NCBI GenBank assembly: GCA_000317655.1
Contig: CP003940.1
Location: forward strand, 1,240,001 to 1,304,000
Source of the DNA: Cyanobacterium stanieri PCC 7202
GTDB taxonomy: Bacteria; Cyanobacteriota; Cyanobacteriia; Cyanobacteriales; Cyanobacteriaceae
DNA: 64,000 nucleotides
Reading direction: 5' to 3'
Positions within the stretch are counted from its first letter, which is position 1, and every line of letters begins with the position of its first letter. Below are positions 27,794-36,620 of the stretch, piece after piece. Below the pieces are notes generated by a model. That model saw nothing but the letters and a program-made list of their open reading frames with translations. It did not search any database and had not been told where the DNA came from. The translations under genes and the position numbers were made by a program.

Positions 27794-28003
27794 CAATTAA
27801 CAATGGACAATTGACAATTAATTTCATGGTCAATTTGTCTAACTTATTTTACATTTGTTATATAAACATTATCTTGTTAAATTCTTTTTTGGGATTGGCA
27901 GAAATATATAAGAATAAAAAGCAATTATTTTTAGTGCTATAAATTTAAAATTTTTTCCTAAGTTCAATCATTATCCATTATCAATTATCCATTATCAATT
28001 ATT
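27791..28003. repeat. Short-repeat-rich spacer before the S4 gene
   Basis: TTGACAATTAACAATGGACAATTGACAATTAA units occupy 27791-27824 in broken form, and TCCATTATCAATTA units fill 27966-28003. The AT-rich middle holds no gene. Confidence 0.7.
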
Positions 28004-28005
28004 AG

Positions 28006-28785
28006 ATGTTACCGAGAGAAGATATTTTAAATAGAGTTGAAAACCGAGCCGAAATTGCTAAAGTTTTGGATAAAGCTGAACAAGCAATAAAAACATGGGA
28101 ATTGGTGGTAACAGATTTTTTGTCGCCCCCTGTATTGGCGGAAGTGAATGAAATTTTTGCCCAATTAACCGAGGTGCAAATTATCCCTTGGGGTGGTTTC
28201 CCCCAAGCGGAAAGGAAAAGGGTGGGTATTCATCGGGAGGAGATTCCCTGTGATGTTTCCCAGATGCCCGTGGCGGCTTTAGATATTGCTGGTAATTTTT
28301 TGTTTGATACTGCTACCCATCGAGACTTTTTGGGGGCGATTTTGGGTGCTGGGGTAGTGCGAGAAAAGGTTGGTGATATTATCGTTTTGGGGGAAAGGGG
28401 CGCTCAAGTGGTGGTGAATCCTGAAATGGTGGATTTTTTTGAATCTTCTTTGGTACAGGTGCGCTCTGTGCCTGTTAAAACCAAGAGAATTGAGCTTTCA
28501 GATTTGAAGGTAAGGGAACCCAAAAAGAAGGAAATGACCACCGTAGAGGCTTCTCTACGCCTAGATGCGATCGCATCTTACGGGTTCGGTTTATCCCGCT
28601 CAAAAATGGTCGATGCCATTAATAATGGTGACGTGAGGGTAAATTGGAAAGAAGTTACCCAATCTAGTTACAATCTCAAAACAGGTGATTTAGTCTCTTT
28701 TCGAGGTAAAGGTAGATTAGAAATCGGCGATATTAGTATTACTAAAAAAGAGCGTTATCGCATCGCCTTAACTAGATTTGTGTAA
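28006..28785 (+). CDS. Photosystem II S4 domain protein (YlmH-like)
   Basis: The 259-residue protein has an N-terminal RNA-binding-like domain (VVTDFLSPPVLAEVNEIF, IPWGGFPQAERKRVGIHREE) and a C-terminal S4 domain (about residues 180-245, SLRLDAIASYGFGLSRSKM, NNGDVRVNWKEV). This arrangement is that of the photosystem II S4 protein of cyanobacteria and plastids, related to bacterial YlmH. It probably binds RNA, and its link to photosystem II is by family naming. The length is normal. The ATG lies directly after the repeat tract. Confidence 0.88.
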   Translation: MLPREDILNRVENRAEIAKVLDKAEQAIKTWELVVTDFLSPPVLAEVNEIFAQLTEVQIIPWGGFPQAERKRVGIHREEIPCDVSQMPVAALDIAGNFLFDTATHRDFLGAILGAGVVREKVGDIIVLGERGAQVVVNPEMVDFFESSLVQVRSVPVKTKRIELSDLKVREPKKKEMTTVEASLRLDAIASYGFGLSRSKMVDAINNGDVRVNWKEVTQSSYNLKTGDLVSFRGKGRLEIGDISITKKERYRIALTRFV

Positions 28786-28824
28786 CTTATAGCCGGAATA
28801 GTTAATGGTATTAACAATAAAAAA

Positions 28825-28853
28825 CTATTGCCTATTGCCTATTGCCCATTGCC
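28825..28853. repeat. Heptamer tandem repeat CTATTGC/CCATTGC
   Basis: Four contiguous 7-bp units (CTATTGC, CTATTGC, CTATTGC, CCATTGC) stand between the S4 gene and dnaB. It is a short tandemly repeated sequence typical of cyanobacterial intergenic DNA. Confidence 0.85.
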
Positions 28854-28900
28854 TAATCTTCATCCAACCCTAATTAAACTTTTTCAGTATTATAGATATA

Positions 28901-31900
28901 ATGGACGATTTTACCCCAGATTTAGCAGGATCATCATTACCACCCCAAAATATAGAAGCAGAAGAAATCATATTAGGAGGTATATTATTTGATCCCAATG
29001 CCATGGGTAAAGTGGTTGATATACTACAACCAGAGGCTTTTTATGTTCAAGCCCATCGTCAAATTTATGAAGCCGCCAGACATCTTTATTTTCAAGGTCA
29101 ACCTATTGATTTAATGACCGTTTCTACTTGGTTAAATGACCAAAATTTACTGGAAAAAGTAGGCGGAAATACCAAAATAATCAGTTTATTAGATCGTACT
29201 GTTTCGGCGGCTAATATTGAAAGATATGTACCTTTAATTACTGAAAAATATATCAGACGTTTATTAATTTCCACCGCCAAAGAAATCGGTGAATTAGGCT
29301 TTGATACCACCAAAGATTTAGATAATGTTTTAGATGAATCTGAACAAAAAATATTTAGTCTTACTCAAGCAAGAATCCAAGAGGGTTTAGTACCCATTTC
29401 TAGTACATTATTAGATACTTTTACCGAAATTCAAGCCTTCCAAGAAAAAACCGCATTACCCGGTATTAGTTCAGAATTTTACGATTTAGATGGCATGACG
29501 GGGGGATTTCAGCGCTCGGATTTAATTATTATTGCCGCGCGTCCGTCCATGGGAAAATGTTTAAGTAGTGATGCAGAAATTGTGCTTGATGATGGTAGCA
29601 TTGCCACCATTGAGGAAATATATCATCGTCGTCAAGGGAAGGTTTTAACTCTCACCGATAATTGGCGATTTGGACTAACTCAACCGTCTAATTTTGTGGA
29701 TGATGGCATTAAGCCAGTATTTAGGGTAAAAACCAAATTAGGGCGTTATATTGAAACGACTTTAACTCATCCTTATCTAACTATTCAGGGATGGCGAAAG
29801 TTATCACAGCTACAGGAAGGGGATAAAATTGCCGTGCCTCGTCAGTTGCCAATTTTTGGTGAGGAAACCATGCCAGAGTATCAGGTAAAACTGTTGGCAT
29901 ATTTTATCGGTGATGGTTGTTTAACTCGTAGTTGTCCTCAATTTACTAATTCTAATCCTCTTTTACAACAGGATTTTATTGAATCTATTAGTTATTTTGA
30001 AGGGATAAAGGTTAAACGGGAAACATCACAAGATACTCGGATTCCTAGCTTTATTGTCAGTAAAGATTTAGAGTTTATCAAACAAAAAAGGTTATTATTT
30101 GCTCAAAATTTAATAACAATTATTAAGAATCATCAATTATCTTCTGTAAAAATAGCTGATTTAATAGGAGTACATCCTTCAGTAATTTCTAGTTGGAAAA
30201 AAGGTATTTATGCACCGAATAAGGAGCAATTAAATAAGTTATGTTCTATCTTGAATATAGAGCAACATCAATTATTAGATTCCGAGATAAATTTAATTAA
30301 TAAAAATCAAAAAAATATAGTTACTTTATGGTTAGAAAGTATAGAACTATGGGGAAAAAATTCCCATGATAAATTGATTCCTGATTCTATCTTTAAGTTA
30401 TCTAAGTATTTAGTAAGTTTGTTTTTAAATCGTCTTTTCTCTACGGATGGTTGGTTAACGGTTTTAAAAACTAATCAGGTACAATTGGGATATGCTACGG
30501 TGAGCGAAAAATTAGCTCGTCAAGTACAGCATTTGTTATTAAGGTTCGGTGTTATAGCTCATTTAAAACAACGTTCTGTTAAGTATAAAGATGGTAAAAA
30601 TAAACTATGGCAATTGAATATTACTGATGTCAATTCTATTAAGACTTTTATTGATGATATAGGTATTTTTGGCAAAGAAGGGGCTATAAATCGAGCAAAA
30701 GAAGCATTAGTAAATAAGAAAATTTATAGAACTAATTGCGATTTAATTCCTTTGGAAATATGGAAAGAAATCGAATTTCATAAAGGGAATGAAAGTTGGT
30801 CAAGTTTAGCTAAAAGGGCTGGAATTAAAGGTTATAAAAACATTCATCAAGGAAAACAATGTTTATCGAGAGAAAGATTATTTAAACTTGCTTTTGCCTT
30901 GGATAATTTACCTTTACAAAACCTTGCTACTAGCGATATTTATTGGGATGAAATTGTTTCCATTACATACATGGGTGAAAAACAGGTTTATGATTTAACG
31001 ATTCCCGAAACCCATAATTTTGTTGCCAATGATATTTGTGTTCATAATACAAGTTTTGCTCTTAATATTGCTTCTAATGTGGCAAAACATTCTAATTTAG
31101 CGGTGGCAATCTTTAGTTTGGAAATGTCGAGGGAACAGTTGGCGATGCGTCTGTTGTCGGGAGAGGCAAGGGTAGAGAGTAATCGCCTCAAGTCTGGCAG
31201 GATTACGGAACAAGAGATGGAGCCTTTGATGAGTGCCATGGGTACTTTGGCGGAGTTACCTATCTATATTGATGATACTGCTAATTTAACGGTGATGCAA
31301 ATGCGATCGCAAGTTAGACGTTTACAAGCAGAAAAAAAAGGAAAGTTAGGACTGGTACTATTAGACTATCTGCAATTAATGCAGGGAGGGGGTGATAACC
31401 GTGTGCAGGAATTGTCAAAAATGACAAGGGCGCTCAAAGGTTTAGCAAGGGAAATTAATGCCCCTGTAATTGCTCTATCTCAGTTGAGTAGGGCAGTTGA
31501 GCAACGCACAAACAAACGCCCCATGTTATCGGATTTGAGAGAGTCGGGCTGTTTAAGTGGTGATTCTTTGGTGACAATGGCAGACACTGGGGAAGAAATT
31601 CCCATCAAAGACTTGGAAGGTAAATCTGGGTTTGCCATTTGGGCTTTGAATGAAACTACCATGAAAATGGAAAGGGCTTTGGTTAGTAATGCTTTTTGTA
31701 CAGGTATTAAGCCCGTATGGAGGATAACAACTGAGTTAGGGCGTACTATCAAAGCAACGGCTAACCACAAATTTTTACGGTATGATGGTTGGCAGAGATT
31801 GGATTGTTTACAAAAGGGCGATCGCATTTCGCTCCCCCTTGATTTTTTAAAAGTACAAAAACCTAAAAAATCAGAACTTATAAAAGGTAATATTTATTGG

Positions 31901-32185
31901 GATAAAATTAAGAGTATTGAACTTGTGGGAGAAGAAAAAGTTTATGATCTAACGGTGCCTAATTTACATAATTTTGTTGCTCAAAATTTATATGTTCACA
32001 ACAGCATTGAACAAGATGCGGATTTAGTGTTAATGTTATATCGTGACGAATATTATCACCCTGACAGTGTTGATCAAGGGGTAGCGGAGGTAATTGTGGC
32101 AAAACATCGTAATGGCCCCACGGGATTAGTAAAACTCCTTTTTCGTCCTGAATTAACCCAGTTTTTAAACATGAAAAGAGGGTAA
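28901..32185 (+). CDS. dnaB: Replicative DNA helicase DnaB with two inteins
   Basis: The 1094-codon frame encodes a normal-sized helicase of 446 residues once two protein-splicing inteins are removed. Extein parts are the N-terminal DnaG-binding domain (LPPQNIEAEEIILGGILFDP), the RecA core with the P-loop ARPSMGK then TSFALN, and C-terminal motifs (FSLEMSREQLAMR, LVLLDYLQLMQG, LSQLSRAVEQR, LRESG then SIEQDADLVLML). Intein 1 sits inside the P-loop and intein 2 after LRESG, so unspliced protein cannot bind ATP properly. It drives fork unwinding. The gene is followed three bases later by a MOSC gene, suggesting co-transcription. Confidence 0.96.
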   Translation: MDDFTPDLAGSSLPPQNIEAEEIILGGILFDPNAMGKVVDILQPEAFYVQAHRQIYEAARHLYFQGQPIDLMTVSTWLNDQNLLEKVGGNTKIISLLDRTVSAANIERYVPLITEKYIRRLLISTAKEIGELGFDTTKDLDNVLDESEQKIFSLTQARIQEGLVPISSTLLDTFTEIQAFQEKTALPGISSEFYDLDGMTGGFQRSDLIIIAARPSMGKCLSSDAEIVLDDGSIATIEEIYHRRQGKVLTLTDNWRFGLTQPSNFVDDGIKPVFRVKTKLGRYIETTLTHPYLTIQGWRKLSQLQEGDKIAVPRQLPIFGEETMPEYQVKLLAYFIGDGCLTRSCPQFTNSNPLLQQDFIESISYFEGIKVKRETSQDTRIPSFIVSKDLEFIKQKRLLFAQNLITIIKNHQLSSVKIADLIGVHPSVISSWKKGIYAPNKEQLNKLCSILNIEQHQLLDSEINLINKNQKNIVTLWLESIELWGKNSHDKLIPDSIFKLSKYLVSLFLNRLFSTDGWLTVLKTNQVQLGYATVSEKLARQVQHLLLRFGVIAHLKQRSVKYKDGKNKLWQLNITDVNSIKTFIDDIGIFGKEGAINRAKEALVNKKIYRTNCDLIPLEIWKEIEFHKGNESWSSLAKRAGIKGYKNIHQGKQCLSRERLFKLAFALDNLPLQNLATSDIYWDEIVSITYMGEKQVYDLTIPETHNFVANDICVHNTSFALNIASNVAKHSNLAVAIFSLEMSREQLAMRLLSGEARVESNRLKSGRITEQEMEPLMSAMGTLAELPIYIDDTANLTVMQMRSQVRRLQAEKKGKLGLVLLDYLQLMQGGGDNRVQELSKMTRALKGLAREINAPVIALSQLSRAVEQRTNKRPMLSDLRESGCLSGDSLVTMADTGEEIPIKDLEGKSGFAIWALNETTMKMERALVSNAFCTGIKPVWRITTELGRTIKATANHKFLRYDGWQRLDCLQKGDRISLPLDFLKVQKPKKSELIKGNIYWDKIKSIELVGEEKVYDLTVPNLHNFVAQNLYVHNSIEQDADLVLMLYRDEYYHPDSVDQGVAEVIVAKHRNGPTGLVKLLFRPELTQFLNMKRG
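29558..31048 (+). other. DnaB intein 1, 497 aa, LAGLIDADG endonuclease plus HTH
   Basis: It runs from Cys220 to Asn716, between GK and TSFALN of the Walker A loop. Block A begins CLSSDAEIVLDDG, block B has TTLTHPYLTIQGW, and the C-terminal splicing block ends HNFVANDICVHN with Thr as the +1 residue. In the middle are two LAGLIDADG-type motifs (LLAYFIGDGCLT and LFLNRLFSTDGWLT) for homing. Between them is a Xre-like helix-turn-helix (SSVKIADLIGVHPSVISSWK). All splice-site residues are present, so splicing should be active. Confidence 0.93.
31550..32002 (+). other. DnaB intein 2, natural 151-aa mini-intein
   Basis: It runs from Cys884 to Asn1034, between LRESG and SIEQDAD, with Ser as the +1 residue. 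It keeps block A (CLSGDSLVTMADTG), block B (GRTIKATANHKFLRYDGW) and block F/G (VYDLTVPNLHNFVAQN, YVHN) but has only a short linker in place of an endonuclease. It matches the site and sequence style of the well-known Synechocystis DnaB intein, which carries an endonuclease, so this copy has lost or never had one. Confidence 0.94.
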
Positions 32186-32188
32186 CAA

Positions 32189-33040
32189 ATGAAGATAAAA
32201 GAACTTATTTTTTATCCTATCAAATCTTGCCGAGGGATTCATCTTTCCCATGCAAAAGTGGGCGACAAGGGGTTATCAGATTATAACAATAGTTTATATT
32301 ACGATCGCACCTTCATGATCGTTGATGAATCAGGTAAATTTATCACCCAAAGACAACACCCCCAACTAGCCAGAGTTATAGTAACCATTGACGGGGAAAA
32401 AATTACCCTCAGTTTTGATAACTCATCCATGGATTCTATTACCTTTACTCCTCAAAATCAGGGTAATATGGTTGAAGTACAAGTATGGGGCGATCGCACC
32501 CTAGCCATTGATCAAGGAAAAGAAGTCGCTCAGTGGTTTCAAGAAATCCTCTCGGTGAAAAATTGTCGCCTAGTGAAACAAGACGACTACAACATTCGAG
32601 CCATTAACCCCCAATATAGCACCCAATCAAATCAACCCGTCAGCTTTGCCGATGGCTTCCCCTATCTCCTCACCAACACCGCCTCATTAGACTATCTCAA
32701 TCAAAAATTAGAGGACAAATATCCCCACCAACAGCAACAAATATCCATGGATAGATTTCGCCCTAATATTGTCATTGAAACCGATACCCCATTCATCGAA
32801 GACACATGGGAAAATATTACCCTTGGTGAGATAAAATTTAAGATAGTAAAACCCTGTAGCCGTTGCCAAATAACCACCACCAACCAAAAAACAGGTATGG
32901 TAAACTCTCTCAATGAACCTTTAAAAACTCTCAGCACTTTTCGCAATATACCCCAACAAGGAATTATGTTCGGGCAAAATATGATCGCCCTTAACCACGG
33001 AAAATTAACTCAAAGTCCCCCCCTCTCCCCCTCCCCTTGA
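32189..33040 (+). CDS. MOSC domain-containing protein (YcbX-like)
   Basis: The 283-residue protein has an N-terminal MOSC beta-barrel (IKELIFYPIKSCRGIHLSHA) and a MOSC domain with the likely metal/sulfur-site Cys in KPCSRCQITTTNQKTG. Family members act on N-hydroxylated bases or sulfur-bearing cofactors with molybdenum cofactor. No C-terminal ferredoxin domain is seen, unlike some YcbX proteins. It starts three bases after dnaB stops. Its last residues (SPPLSPSP) are encoded by a C-rich repeat element that also supplies the stop codon, so the tail was probably reshaped by repeat insertion. Confidence 0.85.
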   Translation: MKIKELIFYPIKSCRGIHLSHAKVGDKGLSDYNNSLYYDRTFMIVDESGKFITQRQHPQLARVIVTIDGEKITLSFDNSSMDSITFTPQNQGNMVEVQVWGDRTLAIDQGKEVAQWFQEILSVKNCRLVKQDDYNIRAINPQYSTQSNQPVSFADGFPYLLTNTASLDYLNQKLEDKYPHQQQQISMDRFRPNIVIETDTPFIEDTWENITLGEIKFKIVKPCSRCQITTTNQKTGMVNSLNEPLKTLSTFRNIPQQGIMFGQNMIALNHGKLTQSPPLSPSP

Positions 33041-33107
33041 AAGGGGAGATGCCCAAAGCAGAGGGGTAGGGGAGATGTCGAAGACAACAGGGGTAGGAAT
33101 TTAGGGG
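33014..33107. repeat. C-rich repeat element at the end of the MOSC gene
   Basis: A CCCCCCTCTCCCC tract, a hairpin (CTCCCCTT / AAGGGGAG, two-base loop) and AGAGGGGTAGGGGAGATG follow one another. It is related in style to the C-rich repeats at 11827 and 12721. It encodes the last seven or eight residues of the MOSC protein. Confidence 0.7.
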
Positions 33108-33156
33108 GCAAAACTTATATTGATATTTCAGCTAATAGAATAAACCTCAAACTTTC

Positions 33157-34293
33157 ATGTTTTTAGAGCATTTATATCTCCAACATTTTCGTAACTATAT
33201 CCAACAAGAAATAAACTTTACCAGTAACAAAATAATACTACTAGGAGATAACGCTCAAGGAAAATCAAACATACTTGAAGCCGTTGAAATATTATCAACC
33301 TTAAAAAGTCATCGTAGTACCAAAGATATAGAATTAGTATATCAAGACCGTCTTTATGGACAAATAAAAGCCTCAGTCAAAAATAAATATGCTGACTATG
33401 ATTTAGCCATTACTATCCCTGCGAAAGGTAAAAAGGAATTAAAAATAAATCAGGAAAAAGTTAATCGTCATATTGATTTTTTAGGTATTTTAAATACCGT
33501 TACTTTTTCTAGTTTAGATATAGAATTAGTGCGAGGATCTCCTGAATATAGACGCAGTTGGGTTGATAGTTTATTGATTCAATTAGAGCCTATTTATTAC
33601 CAATTATTAAAAAACTATAATCATATTTTAAAACAAAGAAATGCTCTCCTAAAACAGATGAAAAAATCTGGTATTTCGACCATAGAACAAGTACCAGAAT
33701 TAAAGGCGATCGAGTTAAAATTATGGGATAACAAATTAGCAGAAGAAGGCTCCAGAATAAGTAGAAGAAGAGCAAGAGTATTAAAAAAAATAGAACCCCT
33801 AGCCAAGTTTTGGCATAATCAAATTAGCCATAAAACAGAAAAACTAATATTAAATTACGCCCCTAATGTACCATGGAAAAAAGATACTCCCACAGACGTA
33901 CAAAATGCCATCAAAAGTGAAATTGAACAAAAAAAAATTGCCGAAATCAACTTAGGAAATACCCTCGTAGGACCTCATCGAGATGAAATAGAGTTTATAA
34001 TAAATAGTAGTTTAGCAAGAAATTATGGATCACAAGGACAACAAAGAACTTTAGTTTTAGCCCTTAAGTTAGCCGAATTACAGTTAATAGAGCAAGTTGT
34101 TGGGCAACCACCACTATTACTTTTAGACGATGTCATGGCAGAATTAGATTTAAAAAGACAGGCGCAATTATTAGATTCCCTAGGCGATCGTTTTCAAACT
34201 ATAATAACAACAACCCACCTAAACTATTTTGAAACTGACTTACTAAATCAAGCTCAGATTGTGAAAGTTGAGGCGGGGAAACTATACTTCTAA
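33157..34293 (+). CDS. recF: DNA replication and repair protein RecF
   Basis: The 378-residue SMC-like ATPase has Walker A LGDNAQGKSNILEA (about residues 29-42), the signature YGSQGQQRTLVLALKLAE and Walker B PLLLLDDVMAELD. It loads RecA at single-strand gaps. The length is normal. The preceding repeat element and about 115-bp gap suggest its own promoter. The gene is often near dnaN/gyrB in other bacteria, and here it sits beyond dnaB/MOSC. Confidence 0.94.
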   Translation: MFLEHLYLQHFRNYIQQEINFTSNKIILLGDNAQGKSNILEAVEILSTLKSHRSTKDIELVYQDRLYGQIKASVKNKYADYDLAITIPAKGKKELKINQEKVNRHIDFLGILNTVTFSSLDIELVRGSPEYRRSWVDSLLIQLEPIYYQLLKNYNHILKQRNALLKQMKKSGISTIEQVPELKAIELKLWDNKLAEEGSRISRRRARVLKKIEPLAKFWHNQISHKTEKLILNYAPNVPWKKDTPTDVQNAIKSEIEQKKIAEINLGNTLVGPHRDEIEFIINSSLARNYGSQGQQRTLVLALKLAELQLIEQVVGQPPLLLLDDVMAELDLKRQAQLLDSLGDRFQTIITTTHLNYFETDLLNQAQIVKVEAGKLYF

Positions 34294-34417
34294 GTAAAAA
34301 AGTTATGGGTATTGAAATATTATTTTAATGTTTAAATCCCTTTGATAAAAAATGGATCTTACATAATAAAAATAGTTGATAATCAAAACAATAATAGTTT
34401 AGCTCTAATTATTCTTA

Positions 34418-35377
34418 ATGGCTGAATACAATCCAAAAAACTTTTTAATTCTGGCAGTAGATGATAATTCTATCAATCGTATCATGCTAGAAAAAATCCT
34501 TGCTAAAGCAGGGTATCAAATAAAAGTCCTAGCTGACAGCGAAGAATTTTTAAATATGATTGGTAGTGTCAAGCCAGACTTAATGTTATTGGATTTAATG
34601 ATGCCAAAAATAGATGGCTTGGAATTGTGCAGACTCATTAAAGCTAAAGCCAACTATAAGGAAGTACCAATTATATTTCTTACGGCCAGTGATTCCAAGG
34701 ATAATGTGATAGAGGCTTTTCGCTCTGGTGCGGTAGATTATGTTACTAAACCTTTCAATAATGAGGAATTACTGGCAAGGATAAAAACTCATATTGAATT
34801 AAAGTTTACTAGAGATCAACTCAGAAAGGCATTAGTTGATCTAGAAAAATTGGCTACTACCGATGAGTTAACGGAAATTGCTAATCGTCGTCACTTTCTC
34901 AATCTGGCAACCAGAGAATTTAATATTGCCAAAAGGCAAAAAAGATCATTTTCCATGATTATCTTTGACATAGACCATTTCAAGAATATCAATGATAATT
35001 ATGGGCATCCTGTGGGAGATATTGCCATTAAGTTGGTTGCCCAAAAGTGTCAGCAATCTATTCGAGGGGAAGATTTATGTGCGAGATGGGGAGGAGAGGA
35101 GTTTATTGTTGTGGTGTCTGATACCCTCATTGATGCGGCTAAAAGAGTAGCAAATCGTATTCGTAGGGAAATAGCTTCAATTTCCTTACCCATAGATGAT
35201 CATAATTTTAAAATTACTGTCAGTGTTGGCATTGCCCAATATCAAGAAAATGATAAAAGTTTAGATCAAATTGTTTCTAGGGCTGACAAAGCCTTATATA
35301 GGGCCAAAAATAACGGCAGGAATCAAGTGGTTTTAGAACATGAGTTACTTGATATACCCTCAGAAGAAGTTAAGTGA
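34418..35377 (+). CDS. Response regulator with GGDEF diguanylate cyclase output
   Basis: The 319-residue protein has a receiver domain (residues 8-125, phosphoacceptor Asp59 in LMLLDLMMPKIDG, acidic pair in VDDNS, Lys in YVTKPF) followed by a GGDEF domain (RWGGEEF active site). An upstream RGED motif fits the RxxD product-inhibition site, so it is probably an active, feedback-controlled c-di-GMP synthase. There is no partner kinase nearby. It is encoded alone, with an AT-rich leader. Confidence 0.93.
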   Translation: MAEYNPKNFLILAVDDNSINRIMLEKILAKAGYQIKVLADSEEFLNMIGSVKPDLMLLDLMMPKIDGLELCRLIKAKANYKEVPIIFLTASDSKDNVIEAFRSGAVDYVTKPFNNEELLARIKTHIELKFTRDQLRKALVDLEKLATTDELTEIANRRHFLNLATREFNIAKRQKRSFSMIIFDIDHFKNINDNYGHPVGDIAIKLVAQKCQQSIRGEDLCARWGGEEFIVVVSDTLIDAAKRVANRIRREIASISLPIDDHNFKITVSVGIAQYQENDKSLDQIVSRADKALYRAKNNGRNQVVLEHELLDIPSEEVK

Positions 35378-35516
35378 CTGATGTTATGCAAAAGATAATT
35401 AATGTTGGTTTGAGGTGTCAGGTGTCAGGTTAAAGAAAAATTTACTGTGAGAAATATGCTCATAGGAGGCAAAATAAACTAAAAGCGAGAATCAATCACG
35501 AATATGAGGAAAAAGA

Positions 35517-36284
35517 ATGACAACAAAGCCAATGATAATAGCTCATCGAGGTTTATCCAAAGAAAGTCCAGAAAATACTCTTTCAGCTTTTCGGTTGGCT
35601 ATAGCACAGGGTGCTGATGGTATAGAAGGAGATTTTCATTTAACCAAGGATAAGCAGATAGTTTGTATTCATGATACAAACACGGCGAGGGTTGCTGATA
35701 CTAAGTTAATTGTCAGAAATTCTACCCTAGCAGAATTAAAAAAACTTGATGTGGGACGTTGGTTTCATTCAACTTTTAAAAATGAAAAAATTCCGACCCT
35801 TGACGAAATTTTAGCTATATTACCTTCGCAAACAAAGTTATTTTTAGAAATAAAAACTGATCCTGAAATTGTGCCTTATTTATTGAGGATTATTACTGAT
35901 AATAAAGTTAATTTAAATCAGTTGGTTATTATTTCTTTTAATAGTCAGACTTTGAAATATATAAAACAGGAAATGCCAGAGCTAAAAACATTATTATTGT
36001 TGAGTCTTAAAACATTAAATGGGATGAAATTATCGAGCTTATCTGCCAATAGATTAATCAAACAATTAGATGATCTTCGTGCGGATGGAATCAGTACTTC
36101 TGTTTCTAATTTTCTCAATAAAGGTTACATTTATCAATTTATATCGAGAGGATATGAATATCATTTATGGACTATTGATAATAAAAGAGTTGCTGAACAA
36201 TTTATGAAAATTGGGGTAAACTCTATTACAACAAATACTCTCAATACTATTCGACAAATTAAGTATTCTCAGATAGAAAATTAA
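35517..36284 (+). CDS. Glycerophosphodiester phosphodiesterase
   Basis: The 255-residue protein shows the GDPD signature HRGLSKESPENTLSAFRLA, GADGIEGDFHLTKDKQIVCIHD and, later, LFLEIKTD and YHLWTIDN. It hydrolyses glycerophosphodiesters to glycerol-3-phosphate and alcohol. No signal peptide is seen, so it is likely cytoplasmic. It could recycle lipid head groups. It stands alone, about 140 bp after the GGDEF gene. Confidence 0.9.
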   Translation: MTTKPMIIAHRGLSKESPENTLSAFRLAIAQGADGIEGDFHLTKDKQIVCIHDTNTARVADTKLIVRNSTLAELKKLDVGRWFHSTFKNEKIPTLDEILAILPSQTKLFLEIKTDPEIVPYLLRIITDNKVNLNQLVIISFNSQTLKYIKQEMPELKTLLLLSLKTLNGMKLSSLSANRLIKQLDDLRADGISTSVSNFLNKGYIYQFISRGYEYHLWTIDNKRVAEQFMKIGVNSITTNTLNTIRQIKYSQIEN

Positions 36285-36374
36285 TCTTTATCGCTTAATT
36301 TAAATTTGTTCTCGGTGATGATTTGATCTTGGTTGATGCTATATTGAACATAATAGCAATACTTAACAAATATT

Positions 36375-36557
36375 ATGGATTCAACAACTATTAAAGAGAA
36401 AATAAAGGCGATCGCCTCTAAACGAGAAATGTTAGTGAAACTATCGGAAAAACCAGATTTAGGTAATCTAAAATTAGACGTTACCCAAGCCCTCGATGAA
36501 CTAGACGAACTGATCCAAGAATTACATCTTACCTTTCCCGAAACCGCTAAAAATTAG
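36375..36557 (+). CDS. Small hypothetical cyanobacterial protein
   Basis: The 60-residue acidic protein is predicted to be a helical hairpin (IKEKIKAIASKREMLVKLSE and VTQALDELDELIQELHLTFP). No membrane segment or known motif is seen. It lies between the GDPD and a hydrolase gene on the same strand. The coding pattern looks genuine, but I do not recognise the function. Confidence 0.65.
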   Translation: MDSTTIKEKIKAIASKREMLVKLSEKPDLGNLKLDVTQALDELDELIQELHLTFPETAKN

Positions 36558-36620
36558 TATGATCAGATAACAAAACCCTTTTTATGGGAAAATAGGAGGG
36601 GAACATTACAAAACCTGTCA

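Noticed and set aside
27050-28003. Gene 27287-27793 as a transposable unit flanked by inverted repeats
   Set aside because: The flanking sequences are simple, widespread AT-rich heptamer repeats and no transposase or target duplication is seen.
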